Below are positions 1 through 9,325 of a stretch of DNA of 64,000 nucleotides, one piece after another. Origin of the DNA: Lachnospiraceae bacterium (GTDB lineage: Bacteria; Bacillota; Clostridia; Lachnospirales; Lachnospiraceae); assembly GCA_014804795.1 (NCBI GenBank), contig JAAUZC010000023.1, forward strand, positions 186,001 to 250,000, written 5' to 3'. The notes beneath the pieces were generated by a model. The model saw only the letters and a program-made list of their open reading frames with translations. It searched no databases and was not told the DNA's origin. How positions within the stretch are numbered: the first letter of the stretch is position 1; every line of letters begins with the position of its first letter. The position numbers were made by a program, and so were the translations under genes.

Positions 1-1422
1 AAACTGTTTTCTTTCATTTTCTTCATTTAAGAAAATAGCTTCCATCTGAAACTGTAGGGATAATCCCCTTTTTGTTACAAAATCTCTTTGGGCTGCAAGA
101 TTTATTGCTTCATAAGTGAGTGCGGTTGGGTTCTTTACTGATAATTTTACGGGCTCACCAAAGGGTTCTTCGCTCAAGTACAGCTGGACAGTTCCTTTTT
201 TCTCGTCATACGCTGCTTTTAGCCGATGGAGTATCTGGCTCTCATAATCGTTTACAGAAAGGACACTGGCGGACCAGTTTTCGCCTTTCGGGTCTACTAC
301 CCAGATTTCGCCGGCTATCTGTGCCGGTTTTTTTGTCGGTTTCGCCACATTATTTCCGGAAACATCAGGCATCTCTTCCATGTCGCCGCCGGAAACTGCT
401 TCTGCAGAGTCACTCTCCCCGCTTTGGTCGGATTCCCCGGTGTTTTCTATGTTATCTGTCTCTGTGCCTGTCTGGCCGGAACTTCCTGTTGTGCTCTGCT
501 CTGTATCTGCCGGAGTGGAATCTGCTGTCCCCTCTGTGTCTGCATCCGTTTTATCGGGATTCGCCGCTTCATTTGCATCGTCAGACGCAGCAGTTCCCGG
601 TTCCACGATGTCTTCTTTCGATATCTTTTTCTTTCCGGCTTCTCCATTATACAGGAAAACTACTATTTCTTCCTCGCCATCCCCATCTACATCTGCACAG
701 GAAAGCTCCGGCAGTTTTTTACTGCTGTTCATATAGTTCCAGTCATAGTACCGGTAATCGTCTTTTACCCGAAGTGCGACTCCTGTTGTCTTCCCGTCCT
801 CGTGGTAGCCATAAAGAGCAATATCTTTTTTCGGCAGACTCGCCAACAATATAGTCCGGAGTTTTTCCGGTGTATCCTCATACTTCTTTTCCATATCAGA
901 TGTATAAAGCTCTGTTATCTCTTTTAATTTCTCCGGCGTCATTTCCGCTTTCCAGGCATCTATCCCCTCCAGAATTTCTTCCGGTTCCTTCTCCTCAGGC
1001 TGCTGCGGCATTTCGCTTTCAGAAATAACATCATTATCACTCACAGTGGGTACTGTCTCTTCCGGTAACGGCTCTTCCCCTGTTGGATCTTCTTTTGATA
1101 CTTTGCTTTTTTTATTCTCTTCATACACCGCAAGTATTTCCGGTCTGTAGCTTCTGACCACCACTGCTTTCGCCACATTCTTCACAATCGGTATCTTTAC
1201 CGCAGTCTCCGCAAACGCATAAGAGGTGTTTACCCCTATCGTCAGGCACAAAAACAGAAGCGCCGCAACAGATCCTGCCATTTTCAGCATGCCATAATAT
1301 TTTGCCGCTGCTTTTTTCTTTCTGTCTGCGGCAACAGTCTGCCGTACCATCAGCAAAAGCTCATCCGGTATCTCAATATCTTCATATTTCAGTTTTTCAT
1401 CCTGAAAGTAATTATACTTCAT
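1..1422 (-). CDS. Membrane-anchored anti-sigma-like protein, 3' end cut by window
   Basis: The frame is open from the ATG at 1422 to the window edge (474 codons, no stop), so the C-terminus lies outside. About 44 cytoplasmic residues precede one membrane segment (about residues 45-66), followed by an extracellular part. That part has a long Ser/Thr/Asp/Glu-rich linker (about 270-340) and, before it, a calcium-loop-like DVDGDG sequence (about 244-249) of the FG-GAP/VCBS kind. The start overlaps the last 11 bases of the ECF sigma factor gene, which indicates translational coupling. From context and topology this is most likely the anti-sigma factor that holds the sigma factor at the membrane; the N-terminus resembles DUF4179-type anti-sigma proteins. 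The extracellular half is not a family I recognise with certainty. Plus-strand frames over this gene are shadows. Confidence 0.7.
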   Translation of the reverse strand, partial: MKYNYFQDEKLKYEDIEIPDELLLMVRQTVAADRKKKAAAKYYGMLKMAGSVAALLFLCLTIGVNTSYAFAETAVKIPIVKNVAKAVVVRSYRPEILAVYEENKKSKVSKEDPTGEEPLPEETVPTVSDNDVISESEMPQQPEEKEPEEILEGIDAWKAEMTPEKLKEITELYTSDMEKKYEDTPEKLRTILLASLPKKDIALYGYHEDGKTTGVALRVKDDYRYYDWNYMNSSKKLPELSCADVDGDGEEEIVVFLYNGEAGKKKISKEDIVEPGTAASDDANEAANPDKTDADTEGTADSTPADTEQSTTGSSGQTGTETDNIENTGESDQSGESDSAEAVSGGDMEEMPDVSGNNVAKPTKKPAQIAGEIWVVDPKGENWSASVLSVNDYESQILHRLKAAYDEKKGTVQLYLSEEPFGEPVKLSVKNPTALTYEAINLAAQRDFVTKRGLSLQFQMEAIFLNEENERKQF

Positions 1423-1975
1423 TCCGGCTTTCCCTCTCCGCCTTTTTCAATGATTTTCCATATCTCGTTAAAAGCTCTTCGTCTTCCTTCTCCAGCTCTT
1501 TCCCCAGTTTCTTACAGGCTGCGTACAGCCTTGACTTTACTGTATTTAAATTGGTTTCCGTAATTTCAGCAATTTCTTTTAATGTTTTTTCCTCAAAAAA
1601 ATGCAGCTGAATTACAATCTGCATATCCGTTGGCAATTCAGAAATTTTGGAGACAACCTCCAGCCTGGGTTCATAAGCCGGTTCCTCATAACTTCCTTCC
1701 AGCAAATCATTATCTGACTCATCCCATGCTATGTATTTTTTTTCTTTCCGCAGATACATCAGAGCTTCATTGATCACGATCCGGTAAAACCAGCTTGCCA
1801 TCGCCTCTTCACTCTGCAGTTTTTCATAATTTTCCAACGCTTTACATATGGCATTCTGCACCACATCCATTGCCGCTTCCCTGTTTTTTACATAATAAAA
1901 TGCGGCACGGTAAAACTGATTCTGGTTTTCCACAATATGCTTTACCAGAGAGTCATACAGTGCTTTCTTAGACAT
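1412..1975 (-). CDS. ECF-type RNA polymerase sigma factor (sigma-70 family)
   Basis: A 187-residue protein with sigma region 2 (about residues 15-80, including the DVVQNAICKALENY helix and the ASWFYRIVINEAL stretch) and region 4 (about 115-165, a helix-turn-helix around LKEIAEITETNLNTVKSRL). Regions 1 and 3 are absent, as is normal for extracytoplasmic-function sigma factors. The start is set at the ATG at 1975 because AGGAAGG lies eight bases before it; the upstream in-frame start at 1999 has no such site. Its stop overlaps the start of the membrane protein downstream, so the two probably form a sigma/anti-sigma pair that responds to an envelope signal. The target promoters are not evident here. 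Confidence 0.85.
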   Translation of the reverse strand: MSKKALYDSLVKHIVENQNQFYRAAFYYVKNREAAMDVVQNAICKALENYEKLQSEEAMASWFYRIVINEALMYLRKEKKYIAWDESDNDLLEGSYEEPAYEPRLEVVSKISELPTDMQIVIQLHFFEEKTLKEIAEITETNLNTVKSRLYAACKKLGKELEKEDEELLTRYGKSLKKAERESRNEV

Positions 1976-2134
1976 ATCTGTATTCCTTCCTACTTTCAAG
2001 ATGCACTTATCTTAAGTTTTGTTTTAAACTGTTTTAATCTTTTTCATTATTTGTATCAAAATTGTATCATAGCCTTCAGACATGATTTGTTTTACAATGC
2101 ACGCCCGGCACTAAATAACATTTGACAAGACTAT

Positions 2135-2890
2135 TCATTGCTCCGCCTTGACGGTATGCTCTTCCAGAAATTCTATCCATTCCTGTTCTGAACCACAAAA
2201 AACATTCATATCAATATGCTCTTCTTCTCCACTATATCCCTCCAGGATCGCTTCGCTGTCATATTGCCAGAAAGTCCACTTTCCCGGCATTCCCATATTG
2301 GGAGAAAAATACACATTTCGGATCCAAAGAGGATATTCATCAAAAGCTCCTCTGATATAAGTACTGTAGGAACTTTCTGTCGCATAAATTAACGGTTTCA
2401 CGCCATAATACGCTTCCAGTGCATTTAACAGACTCCGCAGTTCTTTTCTCGTTTTCTCCACATCAGGTTTATTATAAAAAAGATTTCCATAAAACTCGAT
2501 ATCTATAACCGGACAAAGCATCCCCTCTTCTTTTGGCACAACAGAAATAAAATGTTCCGCCTGGGCTTCTCCCGTGCTTTCAAAGCTGAAAAAGTGATAG
2601 GCTCCTCTCTCTAAATCCGTTTTTCCGGCCTGTTCCCAGTTTTCTTCAAATTTTGTATCAATATGACCGCTTCCCTCCGTCGCTTTGATAAAAGCAAAAT
2701 TTATATCCTCGCCCGCCAGAATTTCCCAGTCGATTTCCCCCTGATAGTAAGACACATCCACACCGCGGATCGGATAGGCTGCTTCTGACGGATGATTTAT
2801 GATAATTTTCTTCTGATATACCAATATACCAAACAATATAATATTAAAGAGCGCCAAAACAGCCACTCCCATCCATAGCTTTTTCTTCAT
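2135..2890 (-). CDS. GH25 family lysozyme, membrane-anchored or secreted
   Basis: A 251-residue protein with an N-terminal hydrophobic segment (about 6-25) after MKKK, fitting a signal anchor or uncleaved signal peptide. The rest is a glycoside hydrolase family 25 domain: GVDVSYYQGEIDW (43-55), FAFIKATEG (66-73), the catalytic DIE pair (D130, E132), and a late WTFWQYDSE strand. These enzymes cleave the N-acetylmuramic acid to N-acetylglucosamine bond of peptidoglycan. It is a single gene, with a 159-base gap to the sigma factor gene downstream on the same strand. It could remodel the cell's own wall; phage origin is not suggested by the neighbours. Confidence 0.9.
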   Translation of the reverse strand: MKKKLWMGVAVLALFNIILFGILVYQKKIIINHPSEAAYPIRGVDVSYYQGEIDWEILAGEDINFAFIKATEGSGHIDTKFEENWEQAGKTDLERGAYHFFSFESTGEAQAEHFISVVPKEEGMLCPVIDIEFYGNLFYNKPDVEKTRKELRSLLNALEAYYGVKPLIYATESSYSTYIRGAFDEYPLWIRNVYFSPNMGMPGKWTFWQYDSEAILEGYSGEEEHIDMNVFCGSEQEWIEFLEEHTVKAEQ

Positions 2891-3087
2891 TAAATCTGTT
2901 TATCCCTTCTTTTCGTTTTCTTTCTCCCTCTTTATGTTCTGACTTTTTATAATGAATGGTAAACTTTACAAATTATTCTTATACACAAATACATTAATTA
3001 TCATAGTATATGATAATTGAGGGAAACTCAATCCTTCTATATAAGAAACACTACAAATTTTCAAAAATTTAATAAATTTCCTATAAC

Positions 3088-3123
3088 ATAAAAACGGCAT
3101 GAAAGAACATATCTCCCATGCCG
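3088..3123 (-). terminator. Intrinsic terminator after the antiporter gene
   Basis: On the minus strand, CGGCATG pairs with CATGCCG (7 bp, extendable by weaker pairs) and is followed by TTTT. It starts about 20 bases past the antiporter stop codon. Confidence 0.7.
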
Positions 3124-3143
3124 CATCTTTCATGAAATCATTT

Positions 3144-4448
3144 TTATTTTTGCGGAGCAAACCTTGATCTGTCCTGTCCTTCCGGTCTCGGTCTGATCTC
3201 CCCTGCTTTTGTCAGCGCAATCTTTGTCAGCATCGGACCAAACAGTTCGTAAATAAGTACCGCAAACAGCACAATATTTCTGATGATCGCGCCTTCACTG
3301 CCCAATTCCTGGGCTACTGTCACAGACATCCCAAGCGCCACACCGGCCTGAGGAAGAAGTGTAATACCCAAATATTTACAGATTTGGGGCTCACATTTCA
3401 TCGCTTTTGCACTGACGGAAGCGCCCGCATATTTCCCGATAGAACGGGAAATGATATAGATCACGCCTATCGCCACAACAGTCAGGTTGGAAAATACACC
3501 GAGATCCAGCTCCGCACCGCTGAGTACAAAAAATACTACAAAAAGGGGCGCTGTCCATTTATCCACACGGTCCATAATATCCGCCGAAAAATCACAGATA
3601 TTACAAAATACCGTACCGAGCATCATACATACCAAAAGGCTTGAAAAGCCAAACTCTATCTCCGTTCCCGGAATTTCCATCTTTACCATGGAAAGCGCCA
3701 CTGTCAGCAGTACAAATGTGATGGAAATACCCATACGTCTCGTATTGGAGTGGAACCATTTCTCTATCATAGCAAATATAATCCCCATGATAAATCCCAG
3801 AAGAATGGATCCGATCACTTCCAGCATGGGATTTACCAAAACTGTGATCACACTGATGGCCACCCCGGAATAAATTGCTTTTGCAATGCCGAAAGATACC
3901 GCAAATATGATCAGACCGACCGCATCATCCAATGCCACGATCGGGAGCAGAATGCTCGTAAGCGGCCCCTTTGCTTTATACTGATTTACTACCATCAAAG
4001 TAGCCGCAGGCGCTGTTGCCGTTGCGATAGCACCCAGACAGATACAGGTAGGAATTCCGATATTGTCCCCAAGATCAAATATGCAGTAGGCCGCAAGGAG
4101 GGACACATCCACCAACACCGTAGCCGCCAGTGCCTGTATCACAGCTACCACTGCCGCCTGTTTTCCCGTCTGTTTCAGTTCCGAGAGGCGGAATTCATTT
4201 CCTATAGAAAAAGCGATAAAGCCCAATGCCACATCTGAAAGTATCCCGAAATTCTCTACATCCTCAAAAGTCCGGAATCCAAACCCCCATTTCCCGATCA
4301 GACAGGGACCGATCAAAAGTCCTGCTATTAAATAGGAAGTTACCGCCGGAAGTCCGAAATTTTTCAACACACGGGTCAGCAAAAGCCCAAGGAACATTGC
4401 GAATCCCAGCATAAGCAATAATGTTGCTGTTTCTGAAATATGTATCAT
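3144..4448 (-). CDS. Cation:proton antiporter, CPA2/KefB-type
   Basis: A 434-residue, very hydrophobic protein with about 12 predicted membrane segments and the layout of the Na+/H+ exchanger domain of the CPA2 family. Seen are the early VTSYLIAGLLIGP segment, the ATAPAATLMV segment and the LDDAVGLIIFAV segment, whose paired aspartates fit the ion-binding site. There is no C-terminal TrkA-N or TrkA-C domain, so it is a bare transporter of NapA/Kef type exchanging Na+ or K+ for protons. The start is the ATG at 4448, just after an AGATGGAGG ribosome binding site. It is monocistronic, with a terminator downstream. The ion cannot be told from sequence alone. Confidence 0.85.
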   Translation of the reverse strand: MIHISETATLLLMLGFAMFLGLLLTRVLKNFGLPAVTSYLIAGLLIGPCLIGKWGFGFRTFEDVENFGILSDVALGFIAFSIGNEFRLSELKQTGKQAAVVAVIQALAATVLVDVSLLAAYCIFDLGDNIGIPTCICLGAIATATAPAATLMVVNQYKAKGPLTSILLPIVALDDAVGLIIFAVSFGIAKAIYSGVAISVITVLVNPMLEVIGSILLGFIMGIIFAMIEKWFHSNTRRMGISITFVLLTVALSMVKMEIPGTEIEFGFSSLLVCMMLGTVFCNICDFSADIMDRVDKWTAPLFVVFFVLSGAELDLGVFSNLTVVAIGVIYIISRSIGKYAGASVSAKAMKCEPQICKYLGITLLPQAGVALGMSVTVAQELGSEGAIIRNIVLFAVLIYELFGPMLTKIALTKAGEIRPRPEGQDRSRFAPQK

Positions 4449-4538
4449 CTTATGCCTCCATCTGCCATTTCTATATAGTTATACTATATTTTTTGACCTT
4501 CCCTATAATACGCTTCTCTTTTTTAAGTGTCAATAATT

Positions 4539-5963
4539 TTATTCCCTGCCATCGTCTTCTATTGGAAGAATCGTTTTCTCAAATATATTACTCTGATAAC
4601 TTTCAACATAAAGCTGATTGTACTGCAGCATTCTATATTGCTCAATTAAATCCGTATCCCATATATCCGTAATATCTACCAGGTTTCCCTCCTTGTCCAG
4701 ACATCCCATTTTCGTTAAAACGGGATATTCCTGATGCAGTTCCATAAGATACTGGTAGAACGGCGGCAGCTCCAGATTGGCACATTCCATAAGTGCCGCC
4801 GGTAAATAGTTGGCGCTCATGTCTCCATACTCTTCCCAGTCCACATCATAGTTGGCCCACATAACATATGGCACAATATATTTTTGCAGATTCTGCTCTC
4901 GTTCGGACGACTCTTCTCCTGCAAAAACAGCTTCGTAAAAATCATCATATAGCCAGGGCTGATGGTCACCAAATATGCATATAATTACAGGAGTATCCAC
5001 CTGCTCAAAATATGTCACAAGCTCTTTTAAGTCATCGTCAGATATTTTGATAAGATTAAGGTAAGTCTGTAAATCATACAAATATCCTACCTCTTCTGCC
5101 GGAATACCTCCCACATTTACCACATCAATATCCAGAGGAATCTCTCCATAATACTCACTGTGGTTCTGTATCGTCACATCAAACAAAAAAAATGGTGTCT
5201 CTTTGTTTCTGTTTTCATATCTATGGATGATCTCTTTATAATTGCATGCATCAGAAATAAATCCCCGTACATATTCATAAGGCACTTCCCAGACTCCCTG
5301 ATGGACAAATTCATCAAAACCAAAATACGAATATACCTGCTTCCTGTTCCATGCCCCTTCTCCGTTAGGGTGCATAGCCATAGTTTCATATCCCTGATTT
5401 TTTAACACTCTTGCCAGAGAGGGCATATTATGCTGAACCTGGCTCTGATAGGGAACTACCGCCGGTGAAAGAAGAGATAAGGAATTGCCGGTCAAAGCTT
5501 CAAATTCCGTATTCGCCGTATTTCCTCCAATAATAGACACATACAGATTTCCTTTGACAGCATTTTCTTCTTCCTCCAACCCATCTGCAAAAGGCATATA
5601 TTCTTTCGTTGTTTCCAACTCCCCCAGTACACGAAGATCGCTCCATGCCTCATTCATGATCATAATAATATCCGGCGTCTGCTCTGTTTTCTGATACTTT
5701 TTACCATACTCCGCCTCGGCATTTTCCGCAATTATCTGTAACTTTTTTTCAGAATAGTCTTTTGGAACATCTATCCTATTGTCTTTTAATAAAAGAAAAT
5801 AACTCAGGCTGGCTCCATATGAAGACCTGGTTGCCGACACATTCCAGTAGGATACTTTAAATTCTTTTCCAAGAGGATTCGGGATCTCCATTACTGTATA
5901 ATACCATCCTCCGATAAACAGTGCCGCTGCTATGGAAACACCTATATGTACCCGTTTATGCAT
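4539..5963 (-). CDS. LtaS/MdoB-like phosphoglycerol transferase catalytic region (5' part broken)
   Basis: A 474-residue open frame carrying a sulfatase-fold domain of the lipoteichoic acid synthase family. Visible are the metal-binding acidic residue in IIMIMNEAWSD (E105), the nucleophile threonine in GNTANTEFE (T149, equivalent to LtaS KTSDSEF) and the late metal motif FGDHQPW. Full-length relatives begin with about five membrane segments; here the frame starts inside the last one (residues 8-25). The missing part lies just upstream in another frame (5964-6250) and can be joined by adding one base to an A6 run at 5994-5999. An AAGG ribosome-binding-like sequence precedes the ATG at 5963, so a short membrane-anchored enzyme could still be made, but the gene is more likely a decaying pseudogene. 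Confidence 0.75.
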   Translation of the reverse strand: MHKRVHIGVSIAAALFIGGWYYTVMEIPNPLGKEFKVSYWNVSATRSSYGASLSYFLLLKDNRIDVPKDYSEKKLQIIAENAEAEYGKKYQKTEQTPDIIMIMNEAWSDLRVLGELETTKEYMPFADGLEEEENAVKGNLYVSIIGGNTANTEFEALTGNSLSLLSPAVVPYQSQVQHNMPSLARVLKNQGYETMAMHPNGEGAWNRKQVYSYFGFDEFVHQGVWEVPYEYVRGFISDACNYKEIIHRYENRNKETPFFLFDVTIQNHSEYYGEIPLDIDVVNVGGIPAEEVGYLYDLQTYLNLIKISDDDLKELVTYFEQVDTPVIICIFGDHQPWLYDDFYEAVFAGEESSEREQNLQKYIVPYVMWANYDVDWEEYGDMSANYLPAALMECANLELPPFYQYLMELHQEYPVLTKMGCLDKEGNLVDITDIWDTDLIEQYRMLQYNQLYVESYQSNIFEKTILPIEDDGRE

Positions 5964-5974
5964 ATGAATCCTTA

Positions 5975-6250
5975 TCCGGAATCCCAGTATAATAAAAAAT
6001 AAATTACCGTATATGTTGCTTCTGAAGATAGTCCATAATTATAATTCTTCATAACAGATAACGCCGTCCCGACTGCTCTCAGATCACTGGGTTTTAAAAA
6101 ATCTCCCCGAAATTTCCATATATAGTATTCCACTAAAAACAAAATCAGAAATAAGCTGCTGCCTCCTCCGAGCGCTATGGCACTGCTTTGTGTAAACAGA
6201 AATACAAGCAGATACGCACAGATAATAAATGCCGTTTTATATAATACCGA
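5975..6250 (-). pseudogene. Frameshifted transmembrane remnant of the LtaS-like gene
   Basis: Read on the minus strand from 6250, this gives a hydrophobic sequence (IICAYLLVFLF, LFLILFLVEYY) and the FLKPSDLRAVGTAL stretch typical of the membrane domain of LtaS-like proteins. It ends at a stop at 5972-5974. Adding one T to the T6 run (plus-strand A6, 5994-5999) joins it smoothly to the catalytic frame. It has no start codon: an in-frame stop lies at 6251-6253, about 40 bases beyond the end of nrdG, so the first membrane segments appear to have been deleted. Confidence 0.7.
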
Positions 6251-6289
6251 TTATTATAGTATTCCTATGCAACTTTCACAAGAATTCTT

Positions 6290-6832
6290 TTACTCTTTCT
6301 CTTTAGTTTCTCCATCATCCCACAGCACAGTCTTTCCTTCCCGTAAAGACTCCTGTACCGAAATAATCCTCTGGTTTTCCGACCCACGGAAACGAAGTCC
6401 CAGGTTTTTCAGCTCCTGCACAAACTCCCCGTCCACAAGCACATCAAAATAAGACAGCAGTTCTTTTGTCTCCTCCCATTCCACACACATTTTCTCCAGC
6501 ACATCCGTTTCAAATGTATAACCTGTATAACACCAGATATCTTTCTTTGGCAGTTCTTTTTTTACCCGACGGATAAAAGGCAGAAGCCCCTGCTGATTAC
6601 TACGCTCTAAAGGCTCCCCCCCGAGCAGTGTCAGGCCCTTTACATAAGCGGGGCGCAAAGCATTCAGCAGAAAATCTTCCGTTTCCTTTGTGAAAGGTTT
6701 TCCATATTTAAAATCCCAAGTTGCTTCATTAAAACAATTCTGGCATCTGTGCGTACAGCCGCTGACAAAAAGGGATACCCGTATACCCGGGCCATTAGCA
6801 ATATCACAAGTTTTTATTTCTGCATAATTCAT
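6290..6832 (-). CDS. nrdG: Anaerobic ribonucleoside-triphosphate reductase activating protein
   Basis: A 180-residue radical-SAM enzyme that makes the glycyl radical on NrdD under anaerobic conditions. The 4Fe-4S cluster motif is C26-x3-C30-x2-C33 within SGCTHRCQNCFN. The LTLLGGEPLE motif for SAM binding follows. The start is the ATG at 6832 with a GGGGGA ribosome binding site; a TTG 15 bases upstream is in frame but overlaps that site. It lies 161 bases downstream of nrdD on the same strand, with a hairpin terminator between them, so it is expected to be expressed by read-through or from its own weak promoter. Confidence 0.93.
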   Translation of the reverse strand: MNYAEIKTCDIANGPGIRVSLFVSGCTHRCQNCFNEATWDFKYGKPFTKETEDFLLNALRPAYVKGLTLLGGEPLERSNQQGLLPFIRRVKKELPKKDIWCYTGYTFETDVLEKMCVEWEETKELLSYFDVLVDGEFVQELKNLGLRFRGSENQRIISVQESLREGKTVLWDDGETKEKE

Positions 6833-6867
6833 AATCTTTTCCCCCAATCTTTATATATATTTTATAT

Positions 6868-6905
6868 AAAAAACGTGAGAAAACAAGCCTGTCTCTCACG
6901 TTTTT
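6868..6905 (-). terminator. Hairpin with U-run between nrdD and nrdG
   Basis: AAACGTGAG pairs with CTCACGTTT over 9 bp, with a 15-base loop. The minus strand continues with six Ts, and the plus strand also has a T-run, so it could work in both directions. It probably lowers nrdG relative to nrdD, fitting a catalytic amount of activase. Confidence 0.7.
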
Positions 6906-6993
6906 CATATTTTCCTGCATTAAAATTACTCTTTAAAGGTCAGCCGGTACAGTGGCCCTGACGGAGAATTCTGTTTCCATCCGGACAGCCTCC

Positions 6994-9195
6994 CTACAGA
7001 TGCAATACTCTTTCTTTAATTTCCTGCGTCCTGCCCTGATTCCAGAACTGCGTTCCGATATAACCGCAGGTTCTTCTTGCCACATTCATCTTATCCTGTT
7101 CACGGTTTCCGCAGTTCGGGCATTCCCATACCAGTTTGCCGTGCTTATCTGTAACAATTTTAATTTCTCCGGTATAACCGCACTTCTGACAGTAATCACT
7201 CTTTGTATTTAATTCCGCATACATGATGTTCTCATAAATATACTGCATCACCGTCAGCACTGCATCCAGATTGTCCTGCATGTTAGGCACTTCTACATAG
7301 CTGATCGCACCGCCCGGGGAAAGCGCCTGGAACTGTGCTTCAAATTTCAGTTTATCAAATGCATTGATCTCTTCGGTCACATGCACATGATAGCTGTTTG
7401 TGATATAATTTTTATCTGTCACACCGGTAATGATGCCGAAACGTTTCTGTAAACATTTTGCAAATTTATAGGTAGTGGACTCAAGCGGTGTTCCATACAG
7501 GCTGAAATCAATATTGGATTCCTCTTTCCACTTCTTACATGCCGCATTTAACCGTTCCATAACTTCCAGAGCAAACGGTGTCGCCGTCGGATCCGTATGG
7601 GAACGCCCTGTCATATAGCGTGTACATTCGCAAAGTCCTGCATAACCAAGAGAAATTGTAGAATAACCGTTATATAACAGCTTATCTATCATCTCACCCT
7701 TTTTGAGCCTTGCCAATGCTCCGTTCTGCCAGAGGATTGGCGCCACATCAGAGGGTGTTCCTTTCAGACGCTCATGCCTGCACATTAATGCCTTGTGACA
7801 CAATTCCAGTCTTTCATCCATGATATTCCAGAACTTTTCTTTGTCCCCGCCTGAAGTACAGGCAATATCCACCAGATTGAGCGTTACAACGCCCTGATTG
7901 AACCTGCCGTAATATTTATGTTTTTTCGGATCATAATTTCCTGCATTTGCAAGATTTCCGGCATTATTATCCGTAAACCTGTCCGGTGTCAAAAAGCTCC
8001 GGCAGCCCATGCAGACATACACATCGCCTTTTAATTCCAACATCACTTTCTCAGAAATGTAATCCGGCACCATTCTCTTAGCCGTACATTTTGCCGCAAG
8101 TTTTGTCAGATACCAGTATTTGCTGTCCTCATGAATATTGTCTTCTTCCAGTACATAGATCAGTTTCGGGAAAGCCGGTGTAATAAATACGCCTTTCTCA
8201 TTTTTAACGCCTTTGATTCTCTGGTTTAACATCTCTTCAATGATCGCCGCAAGATCGTCTCTCGTCTGCCCTTCCGGCACTTCATCCAGATACATAAACA
8301 CAGTGATAAACGGCGCCTGCCCGTTAGTGGTCATCAGAGTGATCACCTGATACTGGATCATCTGCACGCCACGGTTGATCTCTTCTTTGACACGCATCTC
8401 CGCAATCTGATTGATCTTCTCTTCGTCCATTTCCAAATCTGCGCGGTCAAACTCCTTGCGCACCTGTTTTCTGAGCTTTTCACGGCTCACCTGCACAAAA
8501 GGAGCAAGATGAGACAGTGATATACTCTGACCGCCGTACTGGGAGCTTGCAATCTGCGCGATCGCCTGTGTCGCGATATTGCAGGCTGTAGAAAAGCTCT
8601 TTGGTTTATCGATCATCGTCTCACTGATAACAGTGCTGTTCTGCAGCATGTCCTCCAAATTGACGAGACAGCAGTTATGCATATGCTGTGCAAAATAATC
8701 CGCATCATGGAAATGGATAATGCCCTTTTCATGAGCTTCCACAATATTTGCCGGCAGCAAAAACCTCTTTGTGATATCTTTGCTTACCTCTCCCGCCATG
8801 TAGTCGCGCTGCACACTGTTCACCGTGGGATTCTTATTGGAGTTTTCCTGCATTACTTCTTCGTTGCTGCACTCCAACAGGCTTAAAATCTGTTCATCGG
8901 TAGAATTCGATTTCCTGACAAGCGCTCTTTTATAACGATAGGTAATATAACTTCTCGCCACTGTAAAAGCACGCTGATTCATGATCTCGTTCTCCACCAT
9001 ATCCTGAATTTCTTCCACAGAAAGAGAACGGTTCATCTTCTCGCACTCGCGGATCATGTTGTCCGCAATCACGTCGATCTGTCTGTCTGTCATTCTTTCG
9101 GTTTCTACTACGCTGTTATTTGCTTTCCTGACCGCCGCAATGATCTTGGAAATATCATAGGCTACTTCCTGGCCGCTTCTTTTTATAATTTTCAT
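6994..9195 (-). CDS. nrdD: Anaerobic ribonucleoside-triphosphate reductase, class III
   Basis: A 733-residue enzyme that reduces ribonucleoside triphosphates to deoxy forms without oxygen. The N-terminal ATP-cone (about 1-90, MKIIKRSGQEVAYDISKI) gives allosteric control. The catalytic barrel follows, and near the end lie a four-cysteine zinc site (CQKCG and CPNCG) and the glycyl-radical motif RTCGYIG with G711 as the radical residue. Length fits the family. The start ATG at 9195 follows a GGAAAAGGG sequence. It is preceded by a promoter and a NrdR-type palindrome, and followed by nrdG. Its presence marks a strictly or facultatively anaerobic life. Confidence 0.95.
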   Translation of the reverse strand: MKIIKRSGQEVAYDISKIIAAVRKANNSVVETERMTDRQIDVIADNMIRECEKMNRSLSVEEIQDMVENEIMNQRAFTVARSYITYRYKRALVRKSNSTDEQILSLLECSNEEVMQENSNKNPTVNSVQRDYMAGEVSKDITKRFLLPANIVEAHEKGIIHFHDADYFAQHMHNCCLVNLEDMLQNSTVISETMIDKPKSFSTACNIATQAIAQIASSQYGGQSISLSHLAPFVQVSREKLRKQVRKEFDRADLEMDEEKINQIAEMRVKEEINRGVQMIQYQVITLMTTNGQAPFITVFMYLDEVPEGQTRDDLAAIIEEMLNQRIKGVKNEKGVFITPAFPKLIYVLEEDNIHEDSKYWYLTKLAAKCTAKRMVPDYISEKVMLELKGDVYVCMGCRSFLTPDRFTDNNAGNLANAGNYDPKKHKYYGRFNQGVVTLNLVDIACTSGGDKEKFWNIMDERLELCHKALMCRHERLKGTPSDVAPILWQNGALARLKKGEMIDKLLYNGYSTISLGYAGLCECTRYMTGRSHTDPTATPFALEVMERLNAACKKWKEESNIDFSLYGTPLESTTYKFAKCLQKRFGIITGVTDKNYITNSYHVHVTEEINAFDKLKFEAQFQALSPGGAISYVEVPNMQDNLDAVLTVMQYIYENIMYAELNTKSDYCQKCGYTGEIKIVTDKHGKLVWECPNCGNREQDKMNVARRTCGYIGTQFWNQGRTQEIKERVLHL

Positions 9196-9288
9196 CCTTT
9201 TCCCTTTTCCACCCTTATCTTAAATCCTGCGGCGGGTTTTCCCGCACGATTCCTTATCAGCAATAATTTTTATCTGCTTTTAAGGCGT

Positions 9289-9304
9289 CTACTATATATT
9301 GTAG
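9289..9304. promoter_or_regulatory. Probable NrdR operator (NrdR box)
   Basis: The 16-base near-palindrome CTACTATATATTGTAG resembles the NrdR box consensus ACACWATATATWGTGT. It overlaps the -10 hexamer of the nrdD promoter, so repressor binding would block RNA polymerase. NrdR boxes usually come in pairs about 31-32 bp apart; I see no clear second box, only the unrelated palindrome TTTGGTAGACCAAA at 9328-9341. Confidence 0.6.
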
Positions 9305-9325
9305 CATCGTTTTTTAGCTTGTCAA
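9298..9325 (-). promoter_or_regulatory. nrdD promoter
   Basis: On the minus strand: -35 TTGACA (9320-9325), 16-base spacer, -10 TACAAT (9298-9303). The transcript has a leader of about 95 bases before nrdD. Confidence 0.65.

Noticed and set aside
120-927. Plus-strand open frames over the anti-sigma gene
   Set aside because: They are antisense shadows of a minus-strand frame that is open to the window edge, has a coupled start and a clear membrane protein layout.
2966-3160. Short minus-strand frame below the antiporter
   Set aside because: It overlaps the terminator and antiporter end and has no family pattern.
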